This document shows positions 46,113 to 54,367 of a stretch of DNA of 64,000 nucleotides, one piece after another. The translations under genes were made by a program, and so were the position numbers. The DNA is taken from positions 1 to 64,000 of the forward strand of contig QIBA01000054.1 in assembly GCA_003225175.1 (NCBI GenBank), in the 5' to 3' direction. The stretch comes from Acidobacteriota bacterium. Its GTDB lineage: Bacteria > Acidobacteriota > Terriglobia > Terriglobales > Acidobacteriaceae. Below the pieces are notes generated by a model. The model searched no databases, was not told the DNA's origin, and saw nothing but the letters and a program-made list of their open reading frames with translations. Positions within the stretch are counted from its first letter, which is position 1. Each line of letters opens with the position of its first letter.

Positions 46113-47261
46113 TTGCTCGCATTGTCCATTCTTGTCTTGCTGATCTGGCAGTATCTGCTGCTCGTTCACGCGCAGTTCTGGCGCATAGACAAGTTTCACC
46201 TCCCCAGGACAGCAAGTCGCCCCTTGAGGCGAATCGCTATCGTGATACCCGCTCGAAACGAAGGTGAGGTTATCAGTAGGGCAGTAAGCTCACTTTTGCG
46301 CCAGGAGTTTGCGGGAGACGTTCGTTTGTTCGTCGTAAATGACAACAGCACGGACGCGACGGCGAATGCTGCCCGCGCAGCCGCCGGTGCACTGGGCCTT
46401 TCTGAAAAGCTGGTAGTCATCAGCGGTTCATCAGTGCCCGCTGGATGGACGGGAAAGGTGTGGGCAATGCAGCAGGGATTGCAGGCGGCGCGAATGATGT
46501 ATCCAGACTTTGTGCTGCTCACAGACGCCGACATCGAGCATGCACCCGATAATCTCGCGCGTCTTGTCACTCAAGCCGAGCAGGGATTGTTCGATCTCGT
46601 GTCAGTGATGGTGAAATTGCGTTGCCAAACGCTAGCGGAGAAGTTTGCAATTCCCGCTTTTGTTTACTTCTTTTTTCTGCTCTACCCTCCTGCGCGAGTC
46701 GCTAATCGCCGCAGCAGTGTAGCAGGCGCCGCAGGTGGATGTGTGCTGATTCGTCCTGAGATTTTGGAGAAGGCTGGGGGATTTGAATCCATTCGCGGGG
46801 AAATCATCGACGATTGCAGTCTGGCCGCTCGGGTAAAGCGAGCTGGAGGACAATTGTGGATGGGAGTAAGCCAGGAGACTCGCAGCATTCGCGGCTATGC
46901 GACTATCTCAACGCTTCTCGAGATGATTTCGCGCACTGCCTTCAGTCAGCTTCGACATTCATCGCTCTTGCTGATCGCTTGTGTCTTCGCCATGCTGCTT
47001 ACGTTTGTGCTTCCTCTTGTACTGGTATGCGCGACCGATAAGACGGCTGGATGGATCGCAGTTGCTGCATGTATCGCCATGTTCGTGAGCTATGTGCCCA
47101 TGCTCGGGTTTTACAGAATTAATCTCCTCTCGACTGTGACCCTGCCCTTCGCTGCGATTTTTTATGTTTACGCAACGATTCACTCGGCAGTGAAGTACTG
47201 GCGGAGGAAAGGTGGCGAGTGGAAAGGTAGAGCGCAGGATGTGCCGCCGCCGTCCTCGTAG
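46113..47261 (+). CDS. hpnB: HpnB-like hopanoid-associated glycosyltransferase (GT2)
   Basis: 382 residues from a TTG start; the frame is closed by TGA shortly upstream. N-terminal helix, then GT-A fold: IAIVIPARNEGEVISRAVSS, VNDNSTDATAN, LTDADIEHAPDNL (DxD), AGAAGGCVLIRPEILE, DDCSLAARVK and RTAFSQLRHS. Three to four helices at the end. The length and the order of motifs match HpnB, found in hopanoid gene sets. The squalene-hopene genes themselves are not in this window. Confidence 0.82.
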   Translation: MLALSILVLLIWQYLLLVHAQFWRIDKFHLPRTASRPLRRIAIVIPARNEGEVISRAVSSLLRQEFAGDVRLFVVNDNSTDATANAARAAAGALGLSEKLVVISGSSVPAGWTGKVWAMQQGLQAARMMYPDFVLLTDADIEHAPDNLARLVTQAEQGLFDLVSVMVKLRCQTLAEKFAIPAFVYFFFLLYPPARVANRRSSVAGAAGGCVLIRPEILEKAGGFESIRGEIIDDCSLAARVKRAGGQLWMGVSQETRSIRGYATISTLLEMISRTAFSQLRHSSLLLIACVFAMLLTFVLPLVLVCATDKTAGWIAVAACIAMFVSYVPMLGFYRINLLSTVTLPFAAIFYVYATIHSAVKYWRRKGGEWKGRAQDVPPPSS

Positions 47262-47302
47262 AAACATCAGCCGCGGCGGACTCGTTTCCACGATGAACTC
47301 TG

Positions 47303-47971
47303 CTACCCCAATGCTTTTTGCAGGTCCTTCAAATTCGCTTTCTCCCAATCCTTAGAAAATTTCTCCAGACCAATGTCAGTCAGCGGATGATGAAACATCA
47401 TCTCCAGAACTTTGAATGGCATGGTGCCAACGTGTGCCCCTGCCATTGCCGCTTCGACGACATGCATGGGATGGCGCAATGACGCAGCAAGTACCTGCGT
47501 GTTGAAGCCATAGTTTTTGTAGATCTGCACAATCTCGCGCACCAGATTCATACCATTTGTGCTGATGTCATCGAGGCGTCCGACGAAGGGGCTCACGTAT
47601 GTGGCGCCGGCCTTAGCAACAATCAAGGCCTGTGTAGGCGAGAAGCACAGCGTCATGTTCACTCTGATGCCTTCCTCGGCGAAAGTCTTGCAGGCCTTCA
47701 CGCCTTCGCGAGTGCTGGGAAACTTGATCACCACATTGCGGTGCCATTTGGCGTAGGTGTGTCCCTGCTCGAGCATGCCTTCGAGATCCGTGGCAGTCAC
47801 TTCGACGCTTACGGGACCGTTTACTGTGTTACAGATTTCGAGAATGCCCTCTTTGAACGGCCGGCCTTCTTTTGCGACCAGCGAGGGATTGGTAGTGATT
47901 CCGTCGAGAACGCCCATTTCCTGGCCTTCGCGAATTTCCTTTATGTTTGCGGTATCTAAAAAGAATTTCAT
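47303..47971 (-). CDS. short transaldolase/fructose-6-phosphate aldolase family
   Basis: 222 residues. [41 protein letters not shown] with the Schiff-base Lys, [31 protein letters not shown] and [14 protein letters not shown]. This is the compact TalC/FSA type. Whether it acts as transaldolase or as fructose-6-phosphate aldolase is not decided by these motifs. The ATG at 47971 is the family start; an upstream ATG-frame adds eight residues. A second transaldolase is the tal-pgi fusion at 54.4 kb. The FAH-family gene ends four bases upstream. Confidence 0.93.
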   Translation of the reverse strand: MKFFLDTANIKEIREGQEMGVLDGITTNPSLVAKEGRPFKEGILEICNTVNGPVSVEVTATDLEGMLEQGHTYAKWHRNVVIKFPSTREGVKACKTFAEEGIRVNMTLCFSPTQALIVAKAGATYVSPFVGRLDDISTNGMNLVREIVQIYKNYGFNTQVLAASLRHPMHVVEAAMAGAHVGTMPFKVLEMMFHHPLTDIGLEKFSKDWEKANLKDLQKALG

Positions 47972-47975
47972 GGCT

Positions 47976-48824
47976 TTAATGCCTCTTTCCCTCACTCAAT
48001 GCGGTAAGCGCTTCTTTCATTTCAGATGACGTAAACCCTTCCTCCGGCACCACAAAGTTCGTAAGAATTCCCAAGCCGGAGATGCTGACTTCCACGCGAT
48101 CGTCTGCCTTAAGCGGACCCACCCCGGCGGGAGTTCCTGTAAGAATGAGATCGCCCGGCAGCAACGTCATCACTCGACTGATGTAACGGATCACGTCAGG
48201 CAGCGGGAAAATGAAATCCCGTGTGTTTCCCTTTTGCCGGATCTGGCGGTTCACGCGAGTCTCGAGATCCAGTTCCTGGGGGCTGACCTCATCGCTTACG
48301 AATGGACCTGCAGGACAGAATGTGTCGAATCCTTTGCCTCGCGTCCACTGCCCGTCGCTCTTCTGCAGATCGCGTGCAGTTACGTCGTTGGCACAAGTGT
48401 AGCCGCGAACGAATGACAGCGCCTCGCCCTGTGTCACATTGCGACATTTCTTTCCGATCACGGCGGCTAGCTCGCCCTCGTGATCCACTCGTTGCGAGAT
48501 CTGCGGCATCACGATCTTGCCCTCGGGTGCGAGCAGAGAAGACGGGGGTTTCAGAAAAATGAGAATGTCGGCTGGCACCTCATTGCCGAGCTCCTTGGCG
48601 TGCTCGCGATAGTTGCGTCCGACGCAGACGATCTTCGACGGATTTACCGGAGGCAGCAGGTGTGCTTCGCTAAGCGGGATCGGCTGCATCTCCTCTTCGC
48701 GAAAAATGCACGCATGATCTTCCTCGGGAGGAGGAATGCGGCGAACGATTACATCCTCGCCACCCTGAACCTGAACTTCACCATATTGCGGGCCGTCGGA
48801 GGTAGGGAACTTACAGTAGCGCAT
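47976..48824 (-). CDS. fumarylacetoacetate hydrolase (FAH) family protein
   Basis: 282 residues. An N-terminal small domain (about 1-60) and the FAH core: [51 protein letters not shown] (metal ligands E-x-E), [27 protein letters not shown] and TGTPAGVG. Known members hydrolyse acylpyruvates or oxaloacetate or isomerise homoprotocatechuate ring-cleavage products; the substrate cannot be told. Coupled to the transaldolase gene by a four-base gap. Confidence 0.92.
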   Translation of the reverse strand: MRYCKFPTSDGPQYGEVQVQGGEDVIVRRIPPPEEDHACIFREEEMQPIPLSEAHLLPPVNPSKIVCVGRNYREHAKELGNEVPADILIFLKPPSSLLAPEGKIVMPQISQRVDHEGELAAVIGKKCRNVTQGEALSFVRGYTCANDVTARDLQKSDGQWTRGKGFDTFCPAGPFVSDEVSPQELDLETRVNRQIRQKGNTRDFIFPLPDVIRYISRVMTLLPGDLILTGTPAGVGPLKADDRVEVSISGLGILTNFVVPEEGFTSSEMKEALTALSEGKRH

Positions 48825-48864
48825 GCATACAGCTTAAGGTCTGCGGAGATGAAATTAAAATGGT

Positions 48865-49950
48865 CTACTTCGGGACCTGCTCTGAACCTTCTTCGGAGCG
48901 CTTGCTTTCGTTTCCACGCTCATCAATGGCAGAGACTGAATAAAAATATCTGATGCCCGGCTGGATTGCCTTGTCGCTATACGCAGGTGCAGTGATCGGC
49001 TGCTGGTTGAGCTTCGTAACATTGGACTCATTTTCCCGCCGTCGATAGATGAAGTATCCCGCCAGATCTCGGTCCATAACGGGATTCCACGTGACGTCGA
49101 TCGAGGGTTGCTGCCCTGATAGTTGGCCAGAGAATACGGCTTGTACTTGGGTGGGAACGGCAGGTGGGAAAATGTCGTGGACCACGACGTCAATCGGGGT
49201 TGTAGAGGCGCCATCGAAGACCACCGTGCTGCCGTTCGGCAGCTTTATGGATCCGACAATTACTACGCGATACGCGTAAGCCTTTTCCCACGCAAAGCTC
49301 TCATCGCGAAGCTCAACATTCGCGGCCTCTACAGAGGGCAACTCAATCATTCGCCGCGTAACAGTGATTTCCTGCGGTGCTCCCTTTTCGCTCCGGCGCA
49401 GTTCGAGCATCTGCGGGAGTCCCGCATCTTGGGGAGTGACGTTGGCTATCACCAGCACTGCGTCTGGTGTGAGCTGACTGACTGGATTTCCATTCAGCTT
49501 TGACACTGCTGCTGTGGGAACCTGCACCTGATTGGAGACTCCGGCGTTGCGTCCACGGTCGTTGTCGACCTCAACGGCGAACGTGACATAGTCCTTCGAA
49601 GCAGAAGCTTCCCCGGGTACAGATGTGGCCGCGTTAGCCGTCTTCAGCGTTGCTGGAGCAGCAATAGTTGCGATCACATTGCATTGTGCTGGTTGTTCGA
49701 TTCGCGATTGATTGATAGCGCGACAGATCTTCGTCTGTCCGCCATGGGTGAAGGAAGCACCGTCTGTGGTCTCGCTAGGAATTGTCCAGCTCAGAGCGAT
49801 TTGATCGCCAGTGCGTGTGGCTTTGAGGTCAGAAACCGGCTTAGCGAGGTTCAATGAAGGCGGCTGCGGAGGCCCCGGAGTGCCGCATCCGGAAGCTAAA
49901 ACCATCATTAACGCCGGAAGACACAGCCCTTTGGCCGAGGTCGTGCGCAT
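48865..49950 (-). CDS. lipoprotein with fibronectin type III domains
   Basis: 361 residues. Signal with lipobox LASGC (Cys22), then a Pro-rich linker and two or three FN3-type sandwiches (ATRTGDQIALSWTIPSE; QPSIDVTWNPVMDRDLAGYF then YIRRR-like IYRRRE; YFYSVSAIDERGNESKRSEE). Probably a surface or periplasmic lipid-anchored binding protein. No neighbouring system explains it. Confidence 0.82.
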   Translation of the reverse strand: MRTTSAKGLCLPALMMVLASGCGTPGPPQPPSLNLAKPVSDLKATRTGDQIALSWTIPSETTDGASFTHGGQTKICRAINQSRIEQPAQCNVIATIAAPATLKTANAATSVPGEASASKDYVTFAVEVDNDRGRNAGVSNQVQVPTAAVSKLNGNPVSQLTPDAVLVIANVTPQDAGLPQMLELRRSEKGAPQEITVTRRMIELPSVEAANVELRDESFAWEKAYAYRVVIVGSIKLPNGSTVVFDGASTTPIDVVVHDIFPPAVPTQVQAVFSGQLSGQQPSIDVTWNPVMDRDLAGYFIYRRRENESNVTKLNQQPITAPAYSDKAIQPGIRYFYSVSAIDERGNESKRSEEGSEQVPK

Positions 49951-49989
49951 GAATGAATCAGCCTACCAAAAGCTTCGCAGCTACGAAGC

Positions 49990-50028
49990 TGAATCGCCTA
50001 TTGCGCATCATCTATCGCCTATTGCCTA
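49990..50028. repeat. family D-like repeat abutting the Rieske gene start
   Basis: GAATCGCCTATTGCGCATCA then TCTATCGCCTATTGCCTA: two copies of ATCGCCTATTG directly before the ATG. It takes the place of any Shine-Dalgarno sequence. Confidence 0.55.
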
Positions 50029-51153
50029 ATGAAAGCAGTGGAATCCCCTGTTCAAGTTCAGGAGCCAGTCCCCGCTGCAACCGCAGATAACACGTCTGCG
50101 GCGGGCAAAATGCTGTTTGATTTCTGGTATCCAGCGCTCCTAAGTCGTGCCTTGCGCGGCACAAAACTGGTCAAAGCTACGCTTTTAGGACAGCCATTGG
50201 TGCTTGGACGCGATGCTAACGGCCATGCTTTCGCCATGAAGGACATCTGTCCACACCGCGGAATTCCCCTTTCCTGCGGCCGGATTGAGGGTCAAAACCT
50301 CGAATGCTGCTACCACGGATGGAAGTTCAATGTGCACTCCGGCACGTGTACAGAGATCCCTTCGCTCACTTCGGACTCCAAGATAAAGCCAGAAAAGATC
50401 CACGCTACGCACTATCCGTGCCAGGAACGGGACGGATATGTATGGGTTTTTATGGCCGAATCGCGCAGTTCTGCAGCCAATCCAGCGCCGGTTCCGGAGC
50501 TTCCGCTGCCGCCGGGAAGGCATAAGATCACCCATTTATCGGCCGAATTGCCCTGCAATGTGGACCATGGAGTCATCGGATTAATGGATCCGGCGCACGG
50601 TCCGTTCGTTCATCAGTCGTGGTGGTGGCGTACCAGGCGCAGCATTCACGACAAGGAAAAGACCTTTGAACCCATCCCAATGGGCTTTCGAATACGCACT
50701 CATACGCCCAGCGCGAACAGTGGAGCGTACAAATTGCTGCGTTTTTATGGCGATTCGGTCACCACTTCAATCGAGTTTACGCTGCCAAATATCCGGGTTG
50801 AGCAGATTCGGATCGGCGATCACTGGGTCATTAACCGCGCTGTAGTGACGCCAATTGACCAGAATCGGAGCCGAATTGACTTCGTTGCGGCGTGGAATAT
50901 CTTCTCCTGGGTGCCGTTTGTAACGCCTATATTCAACGTATTTGCACGCAAATTCATCCGTCAGGACCAGTCCACGATGGAATTGCAGGCCGAAGGGCTG
51001 CGCTATAACCCCCCGTTAATGCTCATTGATGACGCCGATAAGCTCGGTAAATGGTACTTCCAGCTCAAGAATGCGTACTTTCAGGCGAAGAAAACAGGCT
51101 CAAAAATGCAGCATCCGATGACTGGCCCGGTCACTTTAAGGTGGCGTAGCTAG
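50029..51153 (+). CDS. Rieske [2Fe-2S] ring-hydroxylating oxygenase, alpha subunit type
   Basis: 374 residues. Rieske centre CPHRGIPLSCG with CCYHGWKF (C-x-H ... C-x-x-H) in residues about 74-110. The catalytic domain has the mononuclear iron site VDHGVIGLMDPAHGPFVHQ (N-x-x-D-H-x(4-5)-H type). Such oxygenases hydroxylate aromatic rings or steroid/terpenoid-like compounds with electrons from a separate reductase; none is encoded nearby. Length is short compared with benzoate-type enzymes, more like KshA/VanA-type. Substrate unknown. Confidence 0.9.
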   Translation: MKAVESPVQVQEPVPAATADNTSAAGKMLFDFWYPALLSRALRGTKLVKATLLGQPLVLGRDANGHAFAMKDICPHRGIPLSCGRIEGQNLECCYHGWKFNVHSGTCTEIPSLTSDSKIKPEKIHATHYPCQERDGYVWVFMAESRSSAANPAPVPELPLPPGRHKITHLSAELPCNVDHGVIGLMDPAHGPFVHQSWWWRTRRSIHDKEKTFEPIPMGFRIRTHTPSANSGAYKLLRFYGDSVTTSIEFTLPNIRVEQIRIGDHWVINRAVVTPIDQNRSRIDFVAAWNIFSWVPFVTPIFNVFARKFIRQDQSTMELQAEGLRYNPPLMLIDDADKLGKWYFQLKNAYFQAKKTGSKMQHPMTGPVTLRWRS

Positions 51154-51155
51154 GG

Positions 51156-51262
51156 GGCTATCGGCGCTCGGCTGTCGGCGTTCGGCCAGTAAGCCGCCTC
51201 GCCGCTCTCTGGTGGACACAAAGATGCCGAGTGGCCGAAAGCCGAATTGCCGAAAGCCCTTT
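51156..51262. repeat. family B repeat (copy B2) in the tkt upstream space
   Basis: GGCTATCGGCGCTCGGCTGT then CGGCGTTCGGCC at the left are answered by GGCCGAAAGCCGAATTGCCG then AAAGCC at the right, an imperfect palindrome of about 107 bp. The 356-bp space up to tkt otherwise holds no gene. Confidence 0.75.
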
Positions 51263-51509
51263 CCTGTCACTTCCGCGAGATTTCCCGATTCTCATCCTCA
51301 AATTTAAAAGCAGTAAGAACAAGATTTTGGGGCATCGATTCCCGATATTTGATAGAGTGACGGGCCTGCGGCAAACAATCTCGGGCCCTGCTCACCCCCG
51401 TTAGGACTCGTTAGAGCATTTCCGGACGCGCCAGATGACGGGAACCTCACTTTCGCGTAGGATTTCCGCGCCGAAAGCCCGGACAATTTAACCGCTCCTG
51501 GAGGACTTC

Positions 51510-53582
51510 GTGGACTCGAAAGAACTCGACCAGCTTTGCGTCAACACCATCCGCACGCTCAGCATGGACGCGGTGCAGCAAGCCAACTCCGGGCATCCGG
51601 GCACACCGATGGCCATGGCGCCGGTGGTTTACACCTTATGGAATCGCGTCCTGCGTTTCGATCCCGAAGACTGCATCTGGCCGAACCGCGATCGCTTTGT
51701 GCTCTCCATCGGACACGCGTCGATGCTGCTGTATTCCATCCTGCACCTCACCAATGTGAAGGCGGTCGATTCCAATTACGAACAAGTCGGCAAGCCGACT
51801 GTCACGATTGATGACATCAAGCGCTTTCGCCAGCTTGAAAGCAAATGTCCCGGACATCCGGAATATCGCTGGACTTCCGGAGTAGAAACAACTACAGGCC
51901 CGCTCGGTCAGGGAGTGGCGACGAGTGTAGGCATGGCGGTCGCCGGCAAGTGGCAGGCGGCGTACTTCAACCGTCCCGAGTTCGAGATGTTCAACTATCG
52001 CGTTTACGCGCTATGCGGCGATGGATGCATGATGGAAGGCGTCTCCAGCGAAGCCGCTTCGCTCGCTGGACACCTGAAGCTCTCGAACCTCTGCTGGATC
52101 TACGACAACAATCACATCAGCATCGAAGGCAATACCTCGCTGGCCTTCAGCGAAGATGTAGCGACGCGCTTCATGGGCTACGGCTGGAACGTCACCCGCG
52201 TAGGCGATGCCAATGATCTCGAGATGCTGGAGCGCGCTTTCCGTAGCGCGCAGAAGAGCGCAGACCGTCCCACTCTGATCATCGTCGACAGCCACATCGG
52301 ATACGGCGCTCCCAACAAGCAGGACACCAGTGGCGCTCACGGCGAGCCGCTGGGCGAGGCCGAGATTAAGCTCGCGAAACGCAATTATGGCTGGCCCGAA
52401 GACGCGAAGTTCCTTGTGCCCGACGGTGTGATAGACCACTTCAAGTCCGGAATCGGGAAGCGCGGAAGCGAAGCACGCCTTGGGTGGCGTCAGAAGTTCG
52501 AACAGTACCGCCAGAAATATCTGCAGCTCGCCGGTGATCTCGACAAAATGCAGCGCCGCCAGCTTCCCGATGGTTGGGATAAGGACATTCCCATCTTTCC
52601 GGCCGATTCCAAGGGACTCGCCGGACGCGACTCGTCAGCAAAGGTTCTGAATGCAATTGCGAAGAACGTGCCTTGGCTCATCGGGGGATCGGCTGACCTC
52701 TCACCATCGACCAAGACGCGCCTCACCTTCGACGGCGCCGGCGACTTCAGCGCCGAAAACTATGGCGGACGCAATCTGCACTTCGGCATCCGCGAGCACT
52801 CGATGCACTCCATTCTCAATGGACTCTCGACCTCGAAGCTCCGCCCGTTCGGCTCGCAATTCCTGATCTTCAGCGACTACGCGCGCACGTCCATTCGCCT
52901 GAGCGCGATCATGGAGCTGCCGGTAATCCACATTTTTACTCATGACTCGATTGGAGTCGGCGAGGACGGGCCCACGCATCAGCCTATCGAGCATCTCGCA
53001 TCGCTTCGTGCCATTCCGGGACTCATCACCTTCCGTCCAGCCGACGCCAACGAGGTGGCGGAAGCGTGGAAGGTGACGATGAAGCTCACCTCGGAGCCGG
53101 TGGCGATGATCCTTTCGCGTCAGAATTGCGTGACTTTCGATCGCGCGAAGTACGCGCCCGCTTCGGGAGTGGCCAAAGGAGCGTATGTTCTGGCCGGCGA
53201 TCCGAAGACAACGCCGGAGCTGATCATCATCGGCACTGGCAGCGAAGTGCAGATCTGCGTCGAGGCTTACGAAAAGTTAACCGCGGAGGGCGAAAATGTG
53301 CGCGTCGTCAGCATGCCTTCGTGGGAACTCTTCGAGCACCAAAGTGAGGAATACCGGGAGAGCGTGTTGCCCTCGGCAGTGCAGAATCGCATTTCTGTCG
53401 AGCAGGCTTCCACTTATGGATGGGCGCAGTACGTGCGCAATCCCGGTGCACGCATTGGCATGAAGACTTTTGGCGCCTCAGCCCCATTGAAAGAGTTGCA
53501 GAAAAAATTCGGCTTTACGCCTGAGGCGATCATCAGTGTAGCCAGGGAAATGTTGACGAGAAAGGTAGCCAAGGGAGCATGA
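51510..53582 (+). CDS. tkt: transketolase
   Basis: 690 residues, ThDP enzyme of the non-oxidative pentose-phosphate pathway. [20 protein letters not shown] (substrate His), [31 protein letters not shown], the ThDP motif [18 protein letters not shown]...NN, and in the second domain [13 protein letters not shown] and [23 protein letters not shown] start at 51510 with GGAGGAC just before. First gene of a block that runs to the window end; rpiB overlaps its stop by four bases. Confidence 0.97.
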   Translation: MDSKELDQLCVNTIRTLSMDAVQQANSGHPGTPMAMAPVVYTLWNRVLRFDPEDCIWPNRDRFVLSIGHASMLLYSILHLTNVKAVDSNYEQVGKPTVTIDDIKRFRQLESKCPGHPEYRWTSGVETTTGPLGQGVATSVGMAVAGKWQAAYFNRPEFEMFNYRVYALCGDGCMMEGVSSEAASLAGHLKLSNLCWIYDNNHISIEGNTSLAFSEDVATRFMGYGWNVTRVGDANDLEMLERAFRSAQKSADRPTLIIVDSHIGYGAPNKQDTSGAHGEPLGEAEIKLAKRNYGWPEDAKFLVPDGVIDHFKSGIGKRGSEARLGWRQKFEQYRQKYLQLAGDLDKMQRRQLPDGWDKDIPIFPADSKGLAGRDSSAKVLNAIAKNVPWLIGGSADLSPSTKTRLTFDGAGDFSAENYGGRNLHFGIREHSMHSILNGLSTSKLRPFGSQFLIFSDYARTSIRLSAIMELPVIHIFTHDSIGVGEDGPTHQPIEHLASLRAIPGLITFRPADANEVAEAWKVTMKLTSEPVAMILSRQNCVTFDRAKYAPASGVAKGAYVLAGDPKTTPELIIIGTGSEVQICVEAYEKLTAEGENVRVVSMPSWELFEHQSEEYRESVLPSAVQNRISVEQASTYGWAQYVRNPGARIGMKTFGASAPLKELQKKFGFTPEAIISVAREMLTRKVAKGA

Positions 53583-54058
53583 AGGTCTCTATTGGCGCCG
53601 ATCATGCCGGATTTCCGCTCAAGCAAGAAGTCGCGGCTCATCTGCGCGAACAGGGTCACGAGGTGATTGATCTCGGCACCAACAGCACCGATCCAGTCGA
53701 CTATCCGGATTTCGCTGAGGCTGTGGGCAAGAGCATTCTCGACGGCACTGTGAAACGTGCGGTGCTGATTTGCGGCAGCGGCGTGGGCGCGTCGGTGGCG
53801 GCCAACAAGATGCCCGGAGTCCGCGCTGGATTGTGCCATGACGGCTACTCGGCGCATCAGGGCGTGGAGCACGACGATATGAATGTGCTGGTCCTCGGCG
53901 CACGCGTAATCGGCGTCGCATTAGCCAAGGAATTGGTCGACAACTACATGCGCGCCGCGTTTACGCATGAGGAACGGCACGAGCGCAGGCTGAACAAGGT
54001 GATGTCGATTGAGGAGCGGTACGGGAAGAAAGTTTCGGTGAAAAGCAGTATTCACTAA
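53579..54058 (+). CDS. rpiB: ribose-5-phosphate isomerase B
   Basis: 159 residues. [51 protein letters not shown] (Cys as base), and [15 protein letters not shown]. Interconverts ribose-5- and ribulose-5-phosphate. The ATG overlaps the tkt TGA (ATGA), so translation is coupled. The homologue LacAB is excluded by the isolated pentose-phosphate context. Confidence 0.96.
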   Translation: MKVSIGADHAGFPLKQEVAAHLREQGHEVIDLGTNSTDPVDYPDFAEAVGKSILDGTVKRAVLICGSGVGASVAANKMPGVRAGLCHDGYSAHQGVEHDDMNVLVLGARVIGVALAKELVDNYMRAAFTHEERHERRLNKVMSIEERYGKKVSVKSSIH

Positions 54059-54090
54059 GCGGTTGTCAGTAGAAGGCTCCTTGTGGATTT

Positions 54091-54328
54091 TGTGGCACAG
54101 CCGCCCTCGGCTGTGGCTCTGCACAAGGCTCGCAACAGACAAGGTGCTTCGGGCACAGGGCTGGATTCACTGATTACTGACAAATTTGTATGTCAGTAAA
54201 ACAGGAAAGTTCATGGTGGTACGGGCTGTGCCAGTGTTGTTGAGTGTGGGCGGAGCCACAGCCGAGGGCGGCTGTGCCACCAGGACTCACTAAACGTTCG
54301 TAAAGACGCAGCATGCTGCGTCTCTACC
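54091..54328. repeat. inverted family G pair followed by family F
   Basis: TGTGGCACAGCCGCCCTCGG then CTGTGGCTCTGC (54091-54122) and GGGCGGAGCCACAGCCGAGG then GCGGCTGTGCCA (54248-54279) are inverted arms about 125 bp apart. GTAAAGACGCAGCATGC then TGCGTCTCTACC (54300-54328) is a family F palindrome. The space between rpiB and tal-pgi (309 bp) contains nothing else. Confidence 0.85.
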
Positions 54329-54367
54329 ATGCAGCCTCGAATTAAAAATTTTTAGGAGTACAAGAAA